Shown: positions 38,250 to 51,516 of the stretch, one piece after another
Layout of the letters: every line of letters begins with the position of its first letter
Numbering within the stretch: position 1 is the stretch's first letter
NCBI GenBank assembly: GCA_022578965.1
Contig: MU400548.1
Span: forward strand, 284,500-348,499
Source: Xylaria sp. FL1777
Lineage: Eukaryota > Ascomycota > Sordariomycetes > Xylariales > Xylariaceae
Direction: 5' to 3'
DNA length: 64,000 nt
Made by a program: the position numbers and the translations under genes
Notes under the pieces: model-generated
What the model was told of the DNA's origin: nothing
The model's database searches: none
The model's input: the letters and a program-made list of their open reading frames with translations, nothing else

Positions 38250-38860
38250 TTGTACTGTGTTAATTTTTAACTATTAAATTTATATTTGTTTTAAAGTAAT
38301 TGTAAATCTTAAAAAGTTGATTTTTTATGTATGCTATATATACTTTTTTGTGTTAAGTTGTAATTTCGCTTGTTTAAGTGTTTTTAATACTTAAGTTACG
38401 TATTTTTTATGTTCTTTTAGTGTTCTAAAGTAAATTAAGATATTATTTAAGTAAATAAACATAAATTTGTTTAAAAACTTTCGTAAAATTGTTATTATTA
38501 TGTATTAAAAGCTAGCTAGTACGTTTTGTAGTCCTTATAGCATAACTATATACTTATATAATTTATGTACTGTTTGTATAGCTATTTTTTACTCTTTTTT
38601 TTTAGTTATTCTAATAGCATAATATTTGTTTAAAATATTTATTGCTATAAACTATTTTGCTTAGCTAATATTTTTTCTTATAGTAATTAGTAAAATAAAA
38701 AGGTATTTATTTGCAATAGTAATTATGTTTAGTAGTTAATAGTTAATTACTACTTGCTATATTAGTTTTTCTTTTTTATTAATTAGTTGTTTTTTATTTT
38801 TTATCTTAGGTACTAATACTGTAGGGTATTTAGCAAATAACTAAGATTTCCTTAAGAATC
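38250..38860 (-). pseudogene. Gypsy reverse transcriptase remnant
   Basis: In one minus-strand frame the palm motifs can be read: FAKYPTVLVPK (near 38,810-38,845), then NIITIANKYP, then FMFIYLNNILIY at 38,430-38,465, followed by EHKKYV. The catalytic pair D-D of the YLDD box is N-N here, both explained by G-to-A changes on the coding strand. Interspersed TAA/TAG replace Gln or Trp codons. Nothing functional remains. Confidence 0.85.
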
Positions 38861-41800
38861 CTTTTGCTAGATTTTTTTGAATGTATTTCTATAAGACGTT
38901 TGTTTTGTTTGGGCTTATATAGTATATTTAATAAAGCTTTAGTTAACATTTTTCCTTAATAGAAATATAGTAGTTTTATAAGCTATGTTTAGGAAGTTCT
39001 TTTTTTTCTCTTTTTTTAAATAGTTTGTAAAATTTGTAATATACTTTTAGTATTTCGTTTAGAATTTCTTTTGCGATTTTTCTGATTTTTTTGCTTTGTT
39101 TTTTGCTTTCTTAATTAATAGTTTTTGCTTTTTATCGAATTAAAGGGTTGCTAGTCTTTAGCTATAGTATTCCTAAAATAATATTGTAATTAAATATATT
39201 AGCAATATTTAATACAATTTGCTTTTTGTATTTTTATATAAATATATTAAAAGGTTTGGTTTTTTTAAGTACGTAACTGTTATTATAGCTAGAAGTACTT
39301 TTATTAAATCTTTTAATCTTTTAGAATTTTTGCTTATATTTCTAAAAAATTTTATTTTGTTTTGCTACTTTAAATAAAATTATATTAGCTTATACTTTTA
39401 AGTTAATCAAAATGTTATACTTTTTTCTTTAATATATAAGTTCAACTTTAAATTAATTTTTTTAATTATTATATTGAACTTTACGTAAGGCCTTAGTTTT
39501 TTTAGCTACTTGCTGCCTTTTTAGCAAATGCTTATTTTGTTTTTTGATTTTTTTTTATAAAATGTTTAAATGCTTGTTTTATTTAATACTCCAGACGTTG
39601 TTGTACTTAGTTCTAGTTTTGCTTCTAGTTAAGCTTTAAATTATAGTTTTTAAACTTTTTTGCTTTTAGCAATTATTTCTTAGTATAAGCGTGCTTTAAT
39701 TAGCTAATGGTATTTATAAAGGTTATTTTCACATTTTTCTGGAATAATATTATAAATATAATTATAATCTTCCTTAAACGTTGCAAATTCTTATAAATCT
39801 TTGTAGTAAACTAAGGTTACAACTAACCATTTTACTTTATAGAAGTCTTTTATTTCTGTTTTTGTAATCCGTTTAAAAAACCAGTTATTTTTTAATTTAT
39901 TAAGTAAATATTAGTAGCAATAATATACTATATAGCAATTTTATAATACTTTGTTATATTTTAGATTTTTTAAGCATAAGATATTATTATTGTTTTTTAT
40001 TATAGTTCTATTATAGTAATAACTTTTAGCAATTAGTTAAATTGCTAGCTTTAGTTTTTAAGACGTATTAGTTTTTGCGCTAACTATTAGTGCTTTTTTG
40101 TTTTATTACATTTAAAGCAGTTTAAGCTATAAAAATACTTCGTTCATTTTTATTAGTTTTTTTTTTATAGTGTTTTTTATAGCTTTTAATCTTATTTATT
40201 CTTGTTTTAAAGTTTTATAAGTTTTGTTTTTTTAAGTTTATTTAGCAACTAAGTGTTTTAATAGTTTATAATTAGTTTAATAACTATACTATTTATAATT
40301 ATAGTTTTATTTCTTTAAACATAACTTTCTTTTAAGCTATATTTTAAGCCTTAGTAGTTTAAAGTTTTTATAGTTTTATAAGTTTGCTAGCTGCGTTAAC
40401 TTATTACCTTTTATTGTTTGCTACTTTTAGTTAAACTATTTTTTTAGGTTATATACTAAATAACTTTAATTGTTTATATAGCAAATATATTCTTTTATAA
40501 TTTGTTTTAATAACTACAGAGCTTTTAAATAATATTTATATGCTTGTTTATTTTAACCTATATAAATAAAGCATTTAGATTTATTTAGTGTAGCATTTTT
40601 GTTTTAACTTAAAACAGCAACTTTATACTTTTGCTCTAAAAACATATTTTTTAAGTTGCTTTGTTGTTTTTTGTTGTTTTAAACTTTTATAACTTGTATT
40701 TTTTTTTTAAGCTAGGAAATTTTTTCCTTTTTATAGCTTTTTTTTCTGTTTTTTTTCTTAGATTAACATTATTTTTAAAAGTGTTCTTTTTTCTTGCAGT
40801 TATAACATTTAACTTTAAACATATTTTAAGGTTGTTATTTTTGGACTTTACTAATTTGTTTGGATTTTTGTTTAACACTTTCCTAAGTATTCTTTTTTTT
40901 GTTTTTTTTAGTTTTTTTAGTTTTAAAGTACTAATTAAATAATTATTAATTAATTACAATAGCTATATTAATATATATATTAATTTTTGCTAGTTTATTT
41001 ATTTTATATAGTTTGTTTTAAACTTAAGTTTTAAGTTTACTATAAAATAAATAAAATAATACAAGCTTAAGTAATCTTAAAATTACTATTAATTGTTTGA
41101 ATTTTATAGCATAATCTACTACTGCTTTTGTTTGTTTTAAGTAGTAAAGTGCTTTTTTTACGTGTTTTGCTTTTTAGGTGTTTTTAAACAGTGCCTTTAT
41201 TTGATTTTTAAACTTAACGTAGTTTTTAAAAATTTTTTTTGTTTTTGGTTTAAAATCGGTTAATTTATTAGCTTTTAGAAAATCCTTTAAAATAAGTTAA
41301 AACCATTTTAGTACTTTTCCCAACAAAAATTGTAAAATAGTTATTATTTTTTAATCTTTTTTTATAATAGTAATAAAGTGCTATTTTAAATAAAGTTTAG
41401 CATAAATTAAAAAGGCTTTTATATTTGTAGATTTATTATAAGGTTTTAAGGCAATAAGTTTAAAACTTTTAATGTTTAGCATTTTTAACATTATAAATAA
41501 TTCTAATAGTAAAAGCAGCAATAGTAGTAAAAAGTTAAGTTTTTTATTTTAAGTTATTATTTTAGGTGTAGCAGTAATAAAAGTAGGCATTAGGTTTGCT
41601 AATAGTAGTATAAAAGTTAGTTATAATATAATTATTTGTTTAAAGCTTTAACTTATTATTATAGTAGCAATTATTATTACTGCTTTAATTATTATAGCTA
41701 ATATTTATGCTAGTTTAAAAGTTATAATGCTTAGTATTTAAGCTGTTTTTTAGGTTAAAGCAACTAGTTTGCTTTATAGCACTAGTATTAGCATTAGTTC

Positions 41801-42150
41801 TTTTTTATTACTGCTGCTTAATTTTTTTTTTTTTACTACTGCTTTTCTTTTAATAAGAGTAGCTAGTAAAAGTGCTAAAGTTTTCTGTTTTAGTACGTTG
41901 CTAGTTCTAGAAGTTTTTAAGATCTTTAAACTTAATTTTTGACTTTTTGTTTTTAATAATATAACTTAGATCTAATTTATTAGTTATTAGGTAAAGTTTA
42001 CTTACGTAATGCTAATTAGCATTTTTATTTTTTAAATATTTTTTAGGTATACTTTTAAAAGTTTATTTTGTAAACTAATTATTACTTAATTTGTTTGTAC
42101 TAATACTTGCTTTTGTATGCTAAGTCCTACTAATTAAAGAGCTATTAAAG

Positions 42151-42669
42151 TATAACAGACTTATTATATATTAATATAACAGGTTTGCTTTTAGAGTTTT
42201 GATTTGCAAGTAATAATAGAATCTTTAGCAGTAGTTCGTTAAAAAGATTTTTAGAGTACTTTTATTACTATGCATTAATAAAGGTTTTAAAAAATTAAAA
42301 GTAATAAGTATATTAGTGCTTAGCAGTTATAAAAAGAAATTAATAGCTAAAGAGCTAAAACTAAATAAATAACTAGATATAAAAAGTGCACAATTATATA
42401 AACAAAAAAAACAATAATAGTAATTTATAAACGTTGCTTCTTTTAATAGATTTAATGCTATATTGTTTTAAGTCCAAGGCTTAATAAACTTAATGCTTAA
42501 GTTCGTTAAGTCTAAGGCTTAATAAACTTAATACTTAAGTTTGTTAAGTTTATGCATTAAACCCCTATAGTAGTTTAAATATATATCCCTTTAGCAAATA
42601 AAACTCCCTTTGCGCATGCTTTCTTTACACATGGCCTCTTAACCAGCCTAGTTAGCCCATTTCGTAACA
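42151..42669 (-). repeat. Right LTR (5' LTR) of gypsy element
   Basis: 519 bp, identical in length and collinear with the left LTR. It begins TATAACAGAC (TG changed to TA) and ends TTTCGTAACA. Its right (outer) part keeps CCC, GCGC and GGCC words that are T- or A-converted in the left LTR, while its inner part is the more mutated. Confidence 0.92.
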
Positions 42670-45600
42670 TAATGCTGCTTTTTGCTAAATAAAGTTAGTT
42701 ATATAAAGCTTTTTTAAAAAAACAGCTAGTTATTTAATAATTAGTTAAATACTTTTAAAAGTAGTGCTAAAGCATAAATATATATTTTAATAAATGTTAT
42801 TTTATTAAAATAACGCAAGATTTTTTAAATAATAGCTTACTTTTTTTAAAGCTTGCTTTTTTTACTTATAAAATTTAAATAAAATAATACTATTAAATAA
42901 TACGTTATTTTTAAAATAAATCTTTTTATTTTTTGTTTTATATATTATATTTAAAATTATTATTTTATTTTTTATTAATTTATTAGTTTTTAAAGCTTAA
43001 AAAGTTAATAGTACTTAAGTTAAAGTTATAATTAAGTTATATTTACTTTTTAATTTATATGTAGAATTTTTAGTTTTTATAATTATTAATTTTTTAGCAT
43101 TTTTTTGCTTTAGCGTTTTTTTTATTGCAACTAAAAATATTTTAAATAATTAATTATTATTAAAAATAGCGCAAACCTTTTTATTGTTTTATATTTTTAA
43201 ATTTTTAAAAAATTTAGTATTTTGTATAAAAGAAATTAAAAAAGCTGCTAATGTTATATTATTATATAAGTTTTAATTTTTTTAAAAGTTTGCACTTGTA
43301 TATTTTTTTAAACTATATTTTTTTAATTTTTTTTTTGCTTTTTTTTACTAATTATTAAATTTCCTATTTAAGGTTTAATATTTTTATGTTTTATATAGCT
43401 TATTTGCTAAGCTAATAATTTAGCAAATATATATTAGTTTTTTAATTATTAATGTTTTTAAGCTTTTAAACTTAGTTTTTTAATATAGTTTATTACTAAT
43501 ATAATAATTTAGCTAGTTTTAAGTATTATATTAGCTATTATATAAAAGCTTTAAAAGTATAAACTTATTTATAACTTTATAATAAAGTTTATTTTTAGCA
43601 ATAAAAAGTAAATAGCTTGTTTTTTGCTAATTATATATAGCAAAAAAAGCAGCAATTTTTTATTTATTTAAATAATAATTTTTAAGCATTTTATATATTT
43701 AATAAAATTATTAGTTTAATTAAATTTCTTTTAGGTTATATTTATATTTTTAGTAGTAAAGCTGTTTTTATTAATAAATAAATTTATAATAATATTAAAT
43801 TATGCTTTAAAATTAATAATTCTAGTAATATTTTTTTTATAAATTTTGTTTTTTATTTTTATAATAAGCTTTAAACAAAGCTATATATATTTTTTTAATT
43901 TTATAATACTTAAAAATATAATTAAAATACTTTATAGTTTTAGCAGCAAAACTAATATAAAGCATAAATTTAAAAAGCTTAAGTATTTTTAATTAAAATA
44001 ATTTATTAAGCTTAAGTTTTTTTTATTATAAAATTTATACTTTAATGTTTTTTTAAATAAGTTTAAGCTACTATTACTAGCTTAATTATTATATTTTTTA
44101 TAAATTTTTATTTTAAAAAAGTTAAAAGTTTAGTTAGCATTTTTTAAAACTATTAATATTAGTTATATTAGCTCTTTAAGCTTATTTTTTTTTTTTAGCG
44201 TTATTAATGCAAAATTAGCATTAAGCTAAAGTTTAATTAAAAATATTATCTTTTTTAAAAGTAGCATAAATATAATAATTAATAACTTTTGCTTTTTTAG
44301 GTTATTTTTAAATAATAAATATATAATATTATATTAGTTTAAAATTTTAAAAAACATTTTATTAAACTTTAGTTTATTTTTTAACATTTAAAAATTTAAA
44401 ATAATATAAGCAAAAAATAATATTACTTAATTATTTTATTAGTTTTAATTATAAAGAACTTTTATTATTTTATAGCGTTGCTTTTTTAAAAAAATAGCTA
44501 TAAAGCTAAATTAAAGCATATAAATATACATAATAAAACCGTTATATTTTATTTTTTTATTTATTTATACTACTAAATAATTTAATAAAAAGCTAGTTTT
44601 ATAAATATTATTTAATAATTTATGTTTATTAAGCTAACTAGCTAATTATAATATTAGCTAAAAACTTTTTTATGCTTTTTTAATTGCTAGCTATTAAGAT
44701 TTTATATTATTTTCTAAAGAATTTATGCTTTTATAAAAAAAAGCATTCTTTATGTTTATTTAAATTAAGATTTCTTGTAATAAAGTCTTTAATTAAACTT
44801 TATATTTTAATTTGTTGCTTTTTTTTTTTAAAATAAGCTATAATATATTTAGTTTAATCTTTTAATTTAAGCTTTTATTAAAGTTATTTAAAAGTAATAA
44901 TATTATTTTTAGCATTAGCTTAAAAACTTTTATTGTTTTAAAGTATAATTTAGCTTTTATTTAAGCAATTGTTTAAATAAAAATACTAAAGTACTTTAAA
45001 ACTTTTAGTATAAAATTCTTAAAAATAACATTTGTTTTTTTGTTTAAAAAGTTCTTAGATTTTTTAGCTTATATTTTTTTAAATTCTAAGCTTTTTTTTA
45101 TAAGTTCTGCTTTTTAAATTTTTTAAAGCTTTTAACAATTAAAATTCTTTAGTTCTAATAAAATACTTTGCTTATAAAAATTATTATTTATTTATATATT
45201 TTTAGTATTAAGCTAAATAAAAAACTTATTATTATTTAAATAAATCTTTTTAATTGTTTAACTTATAAAAAGCTTTTTTTTTTGTTTTTTAGGTTTTTTT
45301 TTATTTTTTGTTTAATAAAAAGCAGCTTTTCTAGTTAAAAATTTATAACAATTAGCTTAAAACACATTTATATTAATTTTTTTGCTTAGTATATAGCTTT
45401 ATAAAACTTTAGTACTATTTTTGTTATAAAAAATACTTTATATAAAGTTTTAATTAGTTATAATAAAGCTATTATTTAGCTTGCTATTTATTAAGTTGTT
45501 TTTTTTAATATTGCAAGCTTTTGCTAGTTTTATTTTATAAAACATATTAGTTTAATTATTAGACTTTTTATTTAAAAATTAGTTTAGCTGCTTATTATTT

Positions 45601-48448
45601 AGCTAATAAAGTTTTTTTTTTTTTTAATTTTTTTGTTTGCTTTTTATTTTAGCATTTAGATTTTTATTATTTAAAACAAAGTTTTTTTTTTGTAGTTAAT
45701 AATAAGCTTTTTGTTTAAATAGCTTATTATTGCTTAAAACAAAATTATATATTTATTTTATTGCAGCATTTAGAATTTTTTTTTTATTTTTGCTAATTTT
45801 TATAACTTTAAAAAAAACTTTTATATATTTAAAGCTTGCAAAAAATTCTAGCTTTTTTAAACATTATTTAAAGTTTTAATATATAATGTTTTTTTTTTTT
45901 AATTTATAAGTAAAACTACACTTATAAATATAATAATTATTTATGCTACATTTTTAACAAATAGTTTTTTTTATTAAATAAAGATTATTTAATTTTATTT
46001 GTTATAAAAAATTAAACAATTATTTGCTTTATTTTTATTTTTTAAAGTTATATTTACTTTTTTATAAATATTTAAAAGTTATAATATTAATACTAAACAT
46101 TTGTTTTTTTAATAAGTTTATATTAATTTTATAATACTATAATATTTATAGTTTTTAATTAATTAGCTAAATATATTAATTTTGCAGTTTTTTTAGCATT
46201 TTTTTTAGTTTTTTTTTTATAATTGCTATATTTTTTTGTTTTAATTTTAATTGCTATATTTGCTTAATAATATTATTTATATATTAATTATAAGCAAAGT
46301 ATTAAGCTAATTTTATTTGCTGCTTTTTAATAATAATTGTTTTAATAATTAATATAGTTATATTAATAGCTAGTTTAGCAGCATTAATAGCAATATATAA
46401 AAGCTTATTAAAATTATAATTATATAAATAATTAACTTTTTTTTATGCTTTATATACTTTTTTTGTTTTTTTAAAGTAAAAATTTAGCTTAAACTTTTTA
46501 TTAATTTAATTATTTAATATTTTATAAAAGTTTTTATAAAACATCTTATTTAAGTTATTATATAACTTTTTAAAAGATTTTATTATTTTATTAATAATAT
46601 TTTAATTTAGCTTTTTAAGTAAACTTTAAATAAGTTAAAAATTAAAGTAATAATTTTTTTAAGCTTTAATATTTTTAGTATATATTTAATGCTAAAAAAA
46701 GTAAGTTTTAAAATTAATAAAATATATAGCTTTTAAGCAAGCTTTAAAATTCTGCAATATAGCAATAATAAACTTATTTTATTTAAAGTTTTAAAGCTTA
46801 AACTTTTGCTTAAGCAGTTTATAAGCTTTAGTTTATAATAAACAATTTTTTAATATTATTTTTATTATTTCTTTTATTTAAAAAGTATTGCAATAAATAA
46901 AAACTTATTTAATTTTATTAATGTTTTTAAAACGTTTTACGCAAAAAAAAACATTTAAATTGTTTAGTTATTTGCTTATTTTTAATTTATTAAACAGCAA
47001 ATATTAGTTTAACCTTAAGTTAAAAAACATAAATAATAGCTTAATTTTAATATTATATTTATTATTAAAATAGCTTAAGCTAAATAAAATTGCTTTAATA
47101 CTTTTTAAAAATAATAAGCTAATTATTTTTATTTTTTTTGTTTATAAGTAGTTTTAATATTTTTTATATATTAAAATAAAAAGATCTAATGATTTTTTAT
47201 AGCTAAATTACTTAATTAAGCTATAGTTTTTAGATTTTTAAGCTATATAATAAATTAAAGTAAAATTTATATAAAAGTAATAAAAAAAATAAGCTATAAA
47301 AAATAATAAAAATAAGCTAAATAAAAATATAAGTTTAAAAAAAAAAAAAGTATAAAATGTTAAAGATTTTTAAATATTCTAAGTATTTAAGTTCTTTTAT
47401 ACTATTTTTTTGGATTTTTTTTTTAGAAAACTTAACAATTTTTTTTGTTTACATTTATAAAAACTGCTAGCTTATTTTTTATAGCTTTTTAAGTTTTCTT
47501 TTAAATGTTTTTATGTTTTTGTTTTTTGTATGCTTTTATTTTTTTGTATGCTTTATAGCGTTTAGTTTTCTTGTTTTTTAATTTAGTTTGCTTTGCTTTA
47601 TATAAGTTTTATTAAGCAAGCTTTATTTTTTTATAGCTTTTTATTTATAAAAATAGCATGCTTTTTTTTTTTTTTAAAGCTTTTTTATTTAATAATAAGC
47701 GCTATAAAAAAGCAATAATTATGTTTTGCGCAAAGTTTTTAAGTAATAACTAGCTTACATTTAAAAAACCTTGCTTTTTATTTTTTAATAAAAAACTATA
47801 TTAGCTTAAAAAACAAAATATATTTTTAATTATTAATAGCTTTATATATTAATACGTAAACTTAAATTTATTTAATATAAATAAGCGTTAGTTTTGCTTG
47901 CATTATAGCTTTTTAAAAGTTTTAATAACTTTTATTTTTTTTTGAGCTTATTTTTTGTTTTTTTTTATTTATACAAAAGTAATTATGCCTTTTTTTTTAT
48001 AAAGCACTAGCTTTTTAGCAAAAATTTTCTCCTTTTAGTTTTTTAAGGGTTTTTAACAAATAGTTTTCTAGTTATATTATTTTAAAGATTATATTAATAT
48101 TTTAATACTTAATTGTTGTTTTACTAAAAAAAATAAAAATGCTTTGTAAACTAAATTAAAAAAAACAGTTTAACATTTTTATACGTTTGTTTTAAGCTTT
48201 ATTAATTAAAAGCTATTAGCTTAAATATTTATTGCTAATTATAACTAAACTACTTATATTAAGCAAGCCTTGCTTATTGCTAGCTAAAGCAATTAAATAT
48301 AATATATTATATTCTGCTTATAAAAATTATAATAATTAATAAATAAATAAATTAAACATATAAGTTAGTAATAATAAATCGCTTGTTTATTAGTTTTACA
48401 ATATTATTTATAATAAATAAAAAATTAGCTTTACTAAAAACACTAATA

Positions 48449-51400
48449 AAATAAAGCTATATAATTGCGCAAAATTTATTATAACACTTTAATTGCAAGA
48501 AAATAAGTTATAACTTATATATTTAAGCAATTAAGCTATATATAAATTAAAGAATTAAACAATTAATTAAAGGGCTATTTAATAATACAAAATAAAGCAA
48601 CTATAGCTAATTTTTATTATATTATATATAATAGTTAAATTTATACTTCGAAATTTAGCGCAATACTTATACTTTTATTTCTACTATATAATTTAGCCTA
48701 AACTTACTTTAATTAGCTAATTAGCTTATTTAGCCACTTTATTTTACTTTAATATATATAAACTTAACTGCTAATTATAAAAAGCCTTTTTTTAAGAACT
48801 AAAAGCTTTTTAGGAATAGCTTTAAAAAAAAGCTAATAATTATTAAAAGTTTAAAATACAAAAAATATTTAGCTTGCTAGCTTTTTCTATAAATTAAAGA
48901 ACTAAATATAAAGAATGTTTAGCTAAAAAACATATTACTTTTTTTAATTAATGTTTTTTTGAAGTTTGTTTTAAAATTTTATTTTATATAAGAAAAAATA
49001 ACCTTTATAAAAAGTTTGTTTTTTAAAAACCTAAAGAAAAGAGAAAAAGTAATACTAAAAAAGCACTTTAGCTACACATTTTTTAAAAATAGCAAAACTT
49101 ACTAAAACTTATTTTTAAACTTAGTTCAACAAATATAAAAAAAAGCAATATACTTAATATATAAAGAATATTGCAATAAAAAAGCATTAAAATATTAGTA
49201 GTTTATATTATATGTAATTTTAATAAGAATTTTTTACACTTTTAATTTATTGCTTAGTAAAAAAGCGCTTAATTTTTAAAAAAAGCCTTTTATAGCATAC
49301 TTTACTACATAGAATTACTTAATAAACGTAAATAAAACGTTACTTTATATGCTTAAACAAAAAACTAAATATTTAAAGGCATTTTTATAAGCTGCAAATT
49401 AAATATTAAAATTTATAGCTATAAAAAGTCTTATAATATTAATATAGTACTTATTTAAAATTAAAAAACATTACAAAAATAACAATTTTTGCTTTAATAA
49501 GTTTAATGTTATATTTATAAAAAATTTAATAGTTTTAATAATAAAGCTAAAACTACATAAGAAATAAAAACCTATAGTACAAAAACCAAATATTTAGTAG
49601 TTATTATTTATAAAATCTTAAAAAAAACTGCTATTAAAAAAAGCTTTAAATAATCATTAAAAAAATAATAACATAAAACATTTTAATAAACTAAAGCTTT
49701 ATAATAAATAAAAGCTAGCTTATTGTTTTCTGCTAAATAAAGTTCTAAAAATAGTATATAAAAATAATAAAAAGCAATAGCTAAAGATTTTCTTTTTAAA
49801 ACAACAAATAGCTACTAAAAAAACTTATTAGTATAAACAAAAGTACTTAAATTATTAAAAAAAACTTGCTATTTATAGCTACTACAAAGACTTTTATAAA
49901 ATAAACACTATAAAATAAAAAATTAAGGCTATTTATATTATAAATATTTTTATAAAGCTAAACGTTAAAAAATAACTAAATAAACATAAAATAAAAGCTT
50001 TACTAAACGTATTACTTTAGTTATATATAAATAAAAAAGCTAAAGCTTTAAAAATAAATATTAAACTTAAATATAGCTAATTTATAAAAGATCTTTTTAT
50101 AAACTAGCAAAACGTAAAATAAGCTGCAATAATTGCTACAACTCTTTAAATAAAATATTTTATAATAAAATATTGCTTAAATAATTACTAAATTATTATT
50201 TTTATTAACACTGTTTTAAAAGTAGCATATATTTTAAACTTTAAGCATATTACTAGTAAAAATAACAAACAAGTTTTCTAAAAATTGCAAAAGTATTAAA
50301 CAATAAAGCACTTTAATATAAAAGTTATATTAAGCTATTTTATATTTTTTTGCTTTTATTAGCGCAATAACTATATATGCAAATTTATTAAAGCTTTGTA
50401 TTTATATTACATATTTTGTAATTTAATAAGCTAATATTTAAAAAAAAGTATTAATAATTAAAAAAGTTATAAATAGCTTATTTAATTTTTAAAAGCAAAC
50501 TTTAAAAAGCACTTTAGCTTTAAATTGCAAAAAAATCTATGTTTATTGCTTTTAATAAGCGCTAAACTTTATTATCTCTTAAAAGAACCAAAAATAACTC
50601 TTTTTAGATTTAATAAATTAGCTTTTTTATTATTAAGCGCTAAAAATATACAAAGTAAAAAAAAAACGCTAAAAAAAAAACTAAAAGTTAATTGTTTTGC
50701 TTTTTTAGTGCTTTTTACTTTAAAGTATAAAAAAGGTTCTTAGCAAAAAAAACTAATAATTATACTAAAAAAGTCTTATTATAAGCAATATAAAAATGTT
50801 TTAGTAGTACAAAGTTATTTTGCTATAAATACTTTTACAGATATTTTTTCTTTTAAGTATAATAAGCTAAGTATAAAACTTAGCTAAGCTTAATAATTTA
50901 AAAAAAAAAAAGTATAAACTTTTTATAAGCACTTTTACAAAAAAAACGCTAAGTACTTTTAAAGGCCTTTACTTATATATTTAAATACGTAAAAAAGCTA
51001 GAACTAGTTTTAACGAAGCTATAATGTTTTTATAAGCGCTAAAGCTTAAGCTACTTTTAAACGTAGCAAAAAAGATAAAAAAGAACTCATAAAACTAAAT
51101 AAGCAAAAAAAAATAATATTAACTTTGTTTAAAAAACGCTAATAAAAATAAAAAACTTTATAATTATAAGTATTAAAATAAACTAAAAGCAGCTATATTT
51201 TAATAAAAGAAAATTAAAGTAAAATAAAGTAGCTAAATAAGCTAACTAACTAGTTAAAGTAAATTTAAGCTAAATTATATAATAGAAATAAAAATATAAA
51301 TATTGCGCTAAATTTTAAAGTATAAATTTAACTATTATGCTTAACATTATAAAAATTAGCTATAGTTGCTTTATTTATATTATTAAATAGCCCTTTAATT

Positions 51401-51516
51401 AATTGTTTTATTTCTTAATTTATATATGGCCTAATTGCTTAAATGCGTAAGTTATAACTTATCTCCTTACAATTAAAGTGGTATAGTAAATCTTGTGCAA
51501 TCGCACTGCTTTATTT
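48449..51516 (+). mobile_element. TI element, complete copy (3.07 kb)
   Basis: Termini D (48,449-48,753) and B (51,213-51,516) are inverted copies of one another, about 304 bp each, around a 2,459-bp body. Long terminal inverted repeats with an internal coding trace point to a DNA transposon; terminal repeats of this length are seen for example in Mutator-like elements, but no catalytic motif could be read and the family is open. No clear target duplication is seen (left flank CACTAATA, right flank CAATATAA), perhaps because terminus D is also the palindrome end. The outer edge of B is the least mutated part. Confidence 0.8.
49213..50743 (+). pseudogene. TI-element coding trace, unknown transposase candidate
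   Basis: The plus strand carries an almost continuous reading of about 500 codons in which stops fall where Gln, Trp or Arg codons are likely to have been; at least one frame change may occur. Readable words include LLYMLKQKTKYLKAFL (near 49,340), AIYSYYKDFYKINTIK (near 49,870) and, in the last open part at 50,525-50,743, ITLFRFNKLAFLLLSAKNIQ. The opposite strand gives only Phe/Leu/Ile-rich nonsense. No known domain is recognised. Confidence 0.45.

Larger units (their letters stand above)
34930..42669 (-). mobile_element. Ty3/gypsy-type LTR retrotransposon, RIP-inactivated
   Basis: 7,740 bp with two 519-bp LTRs (34,930-35,448 and 42,151-42,669) and a 5-bp target duplication TAATG (34,925-34,929 and 42,670-42,674). 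LTR ends are TG...CA, with TA replacing TG or CA at the inner ends. The coding strand is minus: reverse transcriptase traces (about 38,250-38,860) precede integrase traces (about 36,950-37,400) in the minus direction, the gypsy order. A purine-rich tract on the minus strand (complement of 35,450-35,465) borders the left LTR, as expected for a polypurine tract before the 3' LTR. Frames are riddled with TAA/TAG, so the element is dead. The left palindrome arm gives the empty site, with AATAC where the right arm has AATGC. Confidence 0.93.
28810..48753 (-). repeat. Right arm of the large palindrome, interrupted
   Basis: This is the inverted counterpart of 13,848-26,044. It is split into 28,810-34,929 and 42,670-48,753 by one LTR element; removing the element and one target copy restores collinearity. 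It ends with TI terminus D, the mirror of terminus A. Small frames such as 32,719-32,910 (minus) reflect the same decayed coding strand seen near 22,000 in the left arm. Confidence 0.9.

Noticed and set aside
40661..40942. 93-codon plus-strand hydrophobic frame in the gypsy element
   Set aside because: It is on the strand opposite to the RT/integrase traces; Phe/Leu richness is what the antisense of a Lys-rich coding strand gives.
26045..48753. A giant LTR element bounded by the directly repeated termini C and D
   Set aside because: The same terminus is inverted at both ends of the complete 3.07-kb copy, and the interval contains the TI body plus the right palindrome arm, so a terminal-inverted-repeat interpretation fits better.
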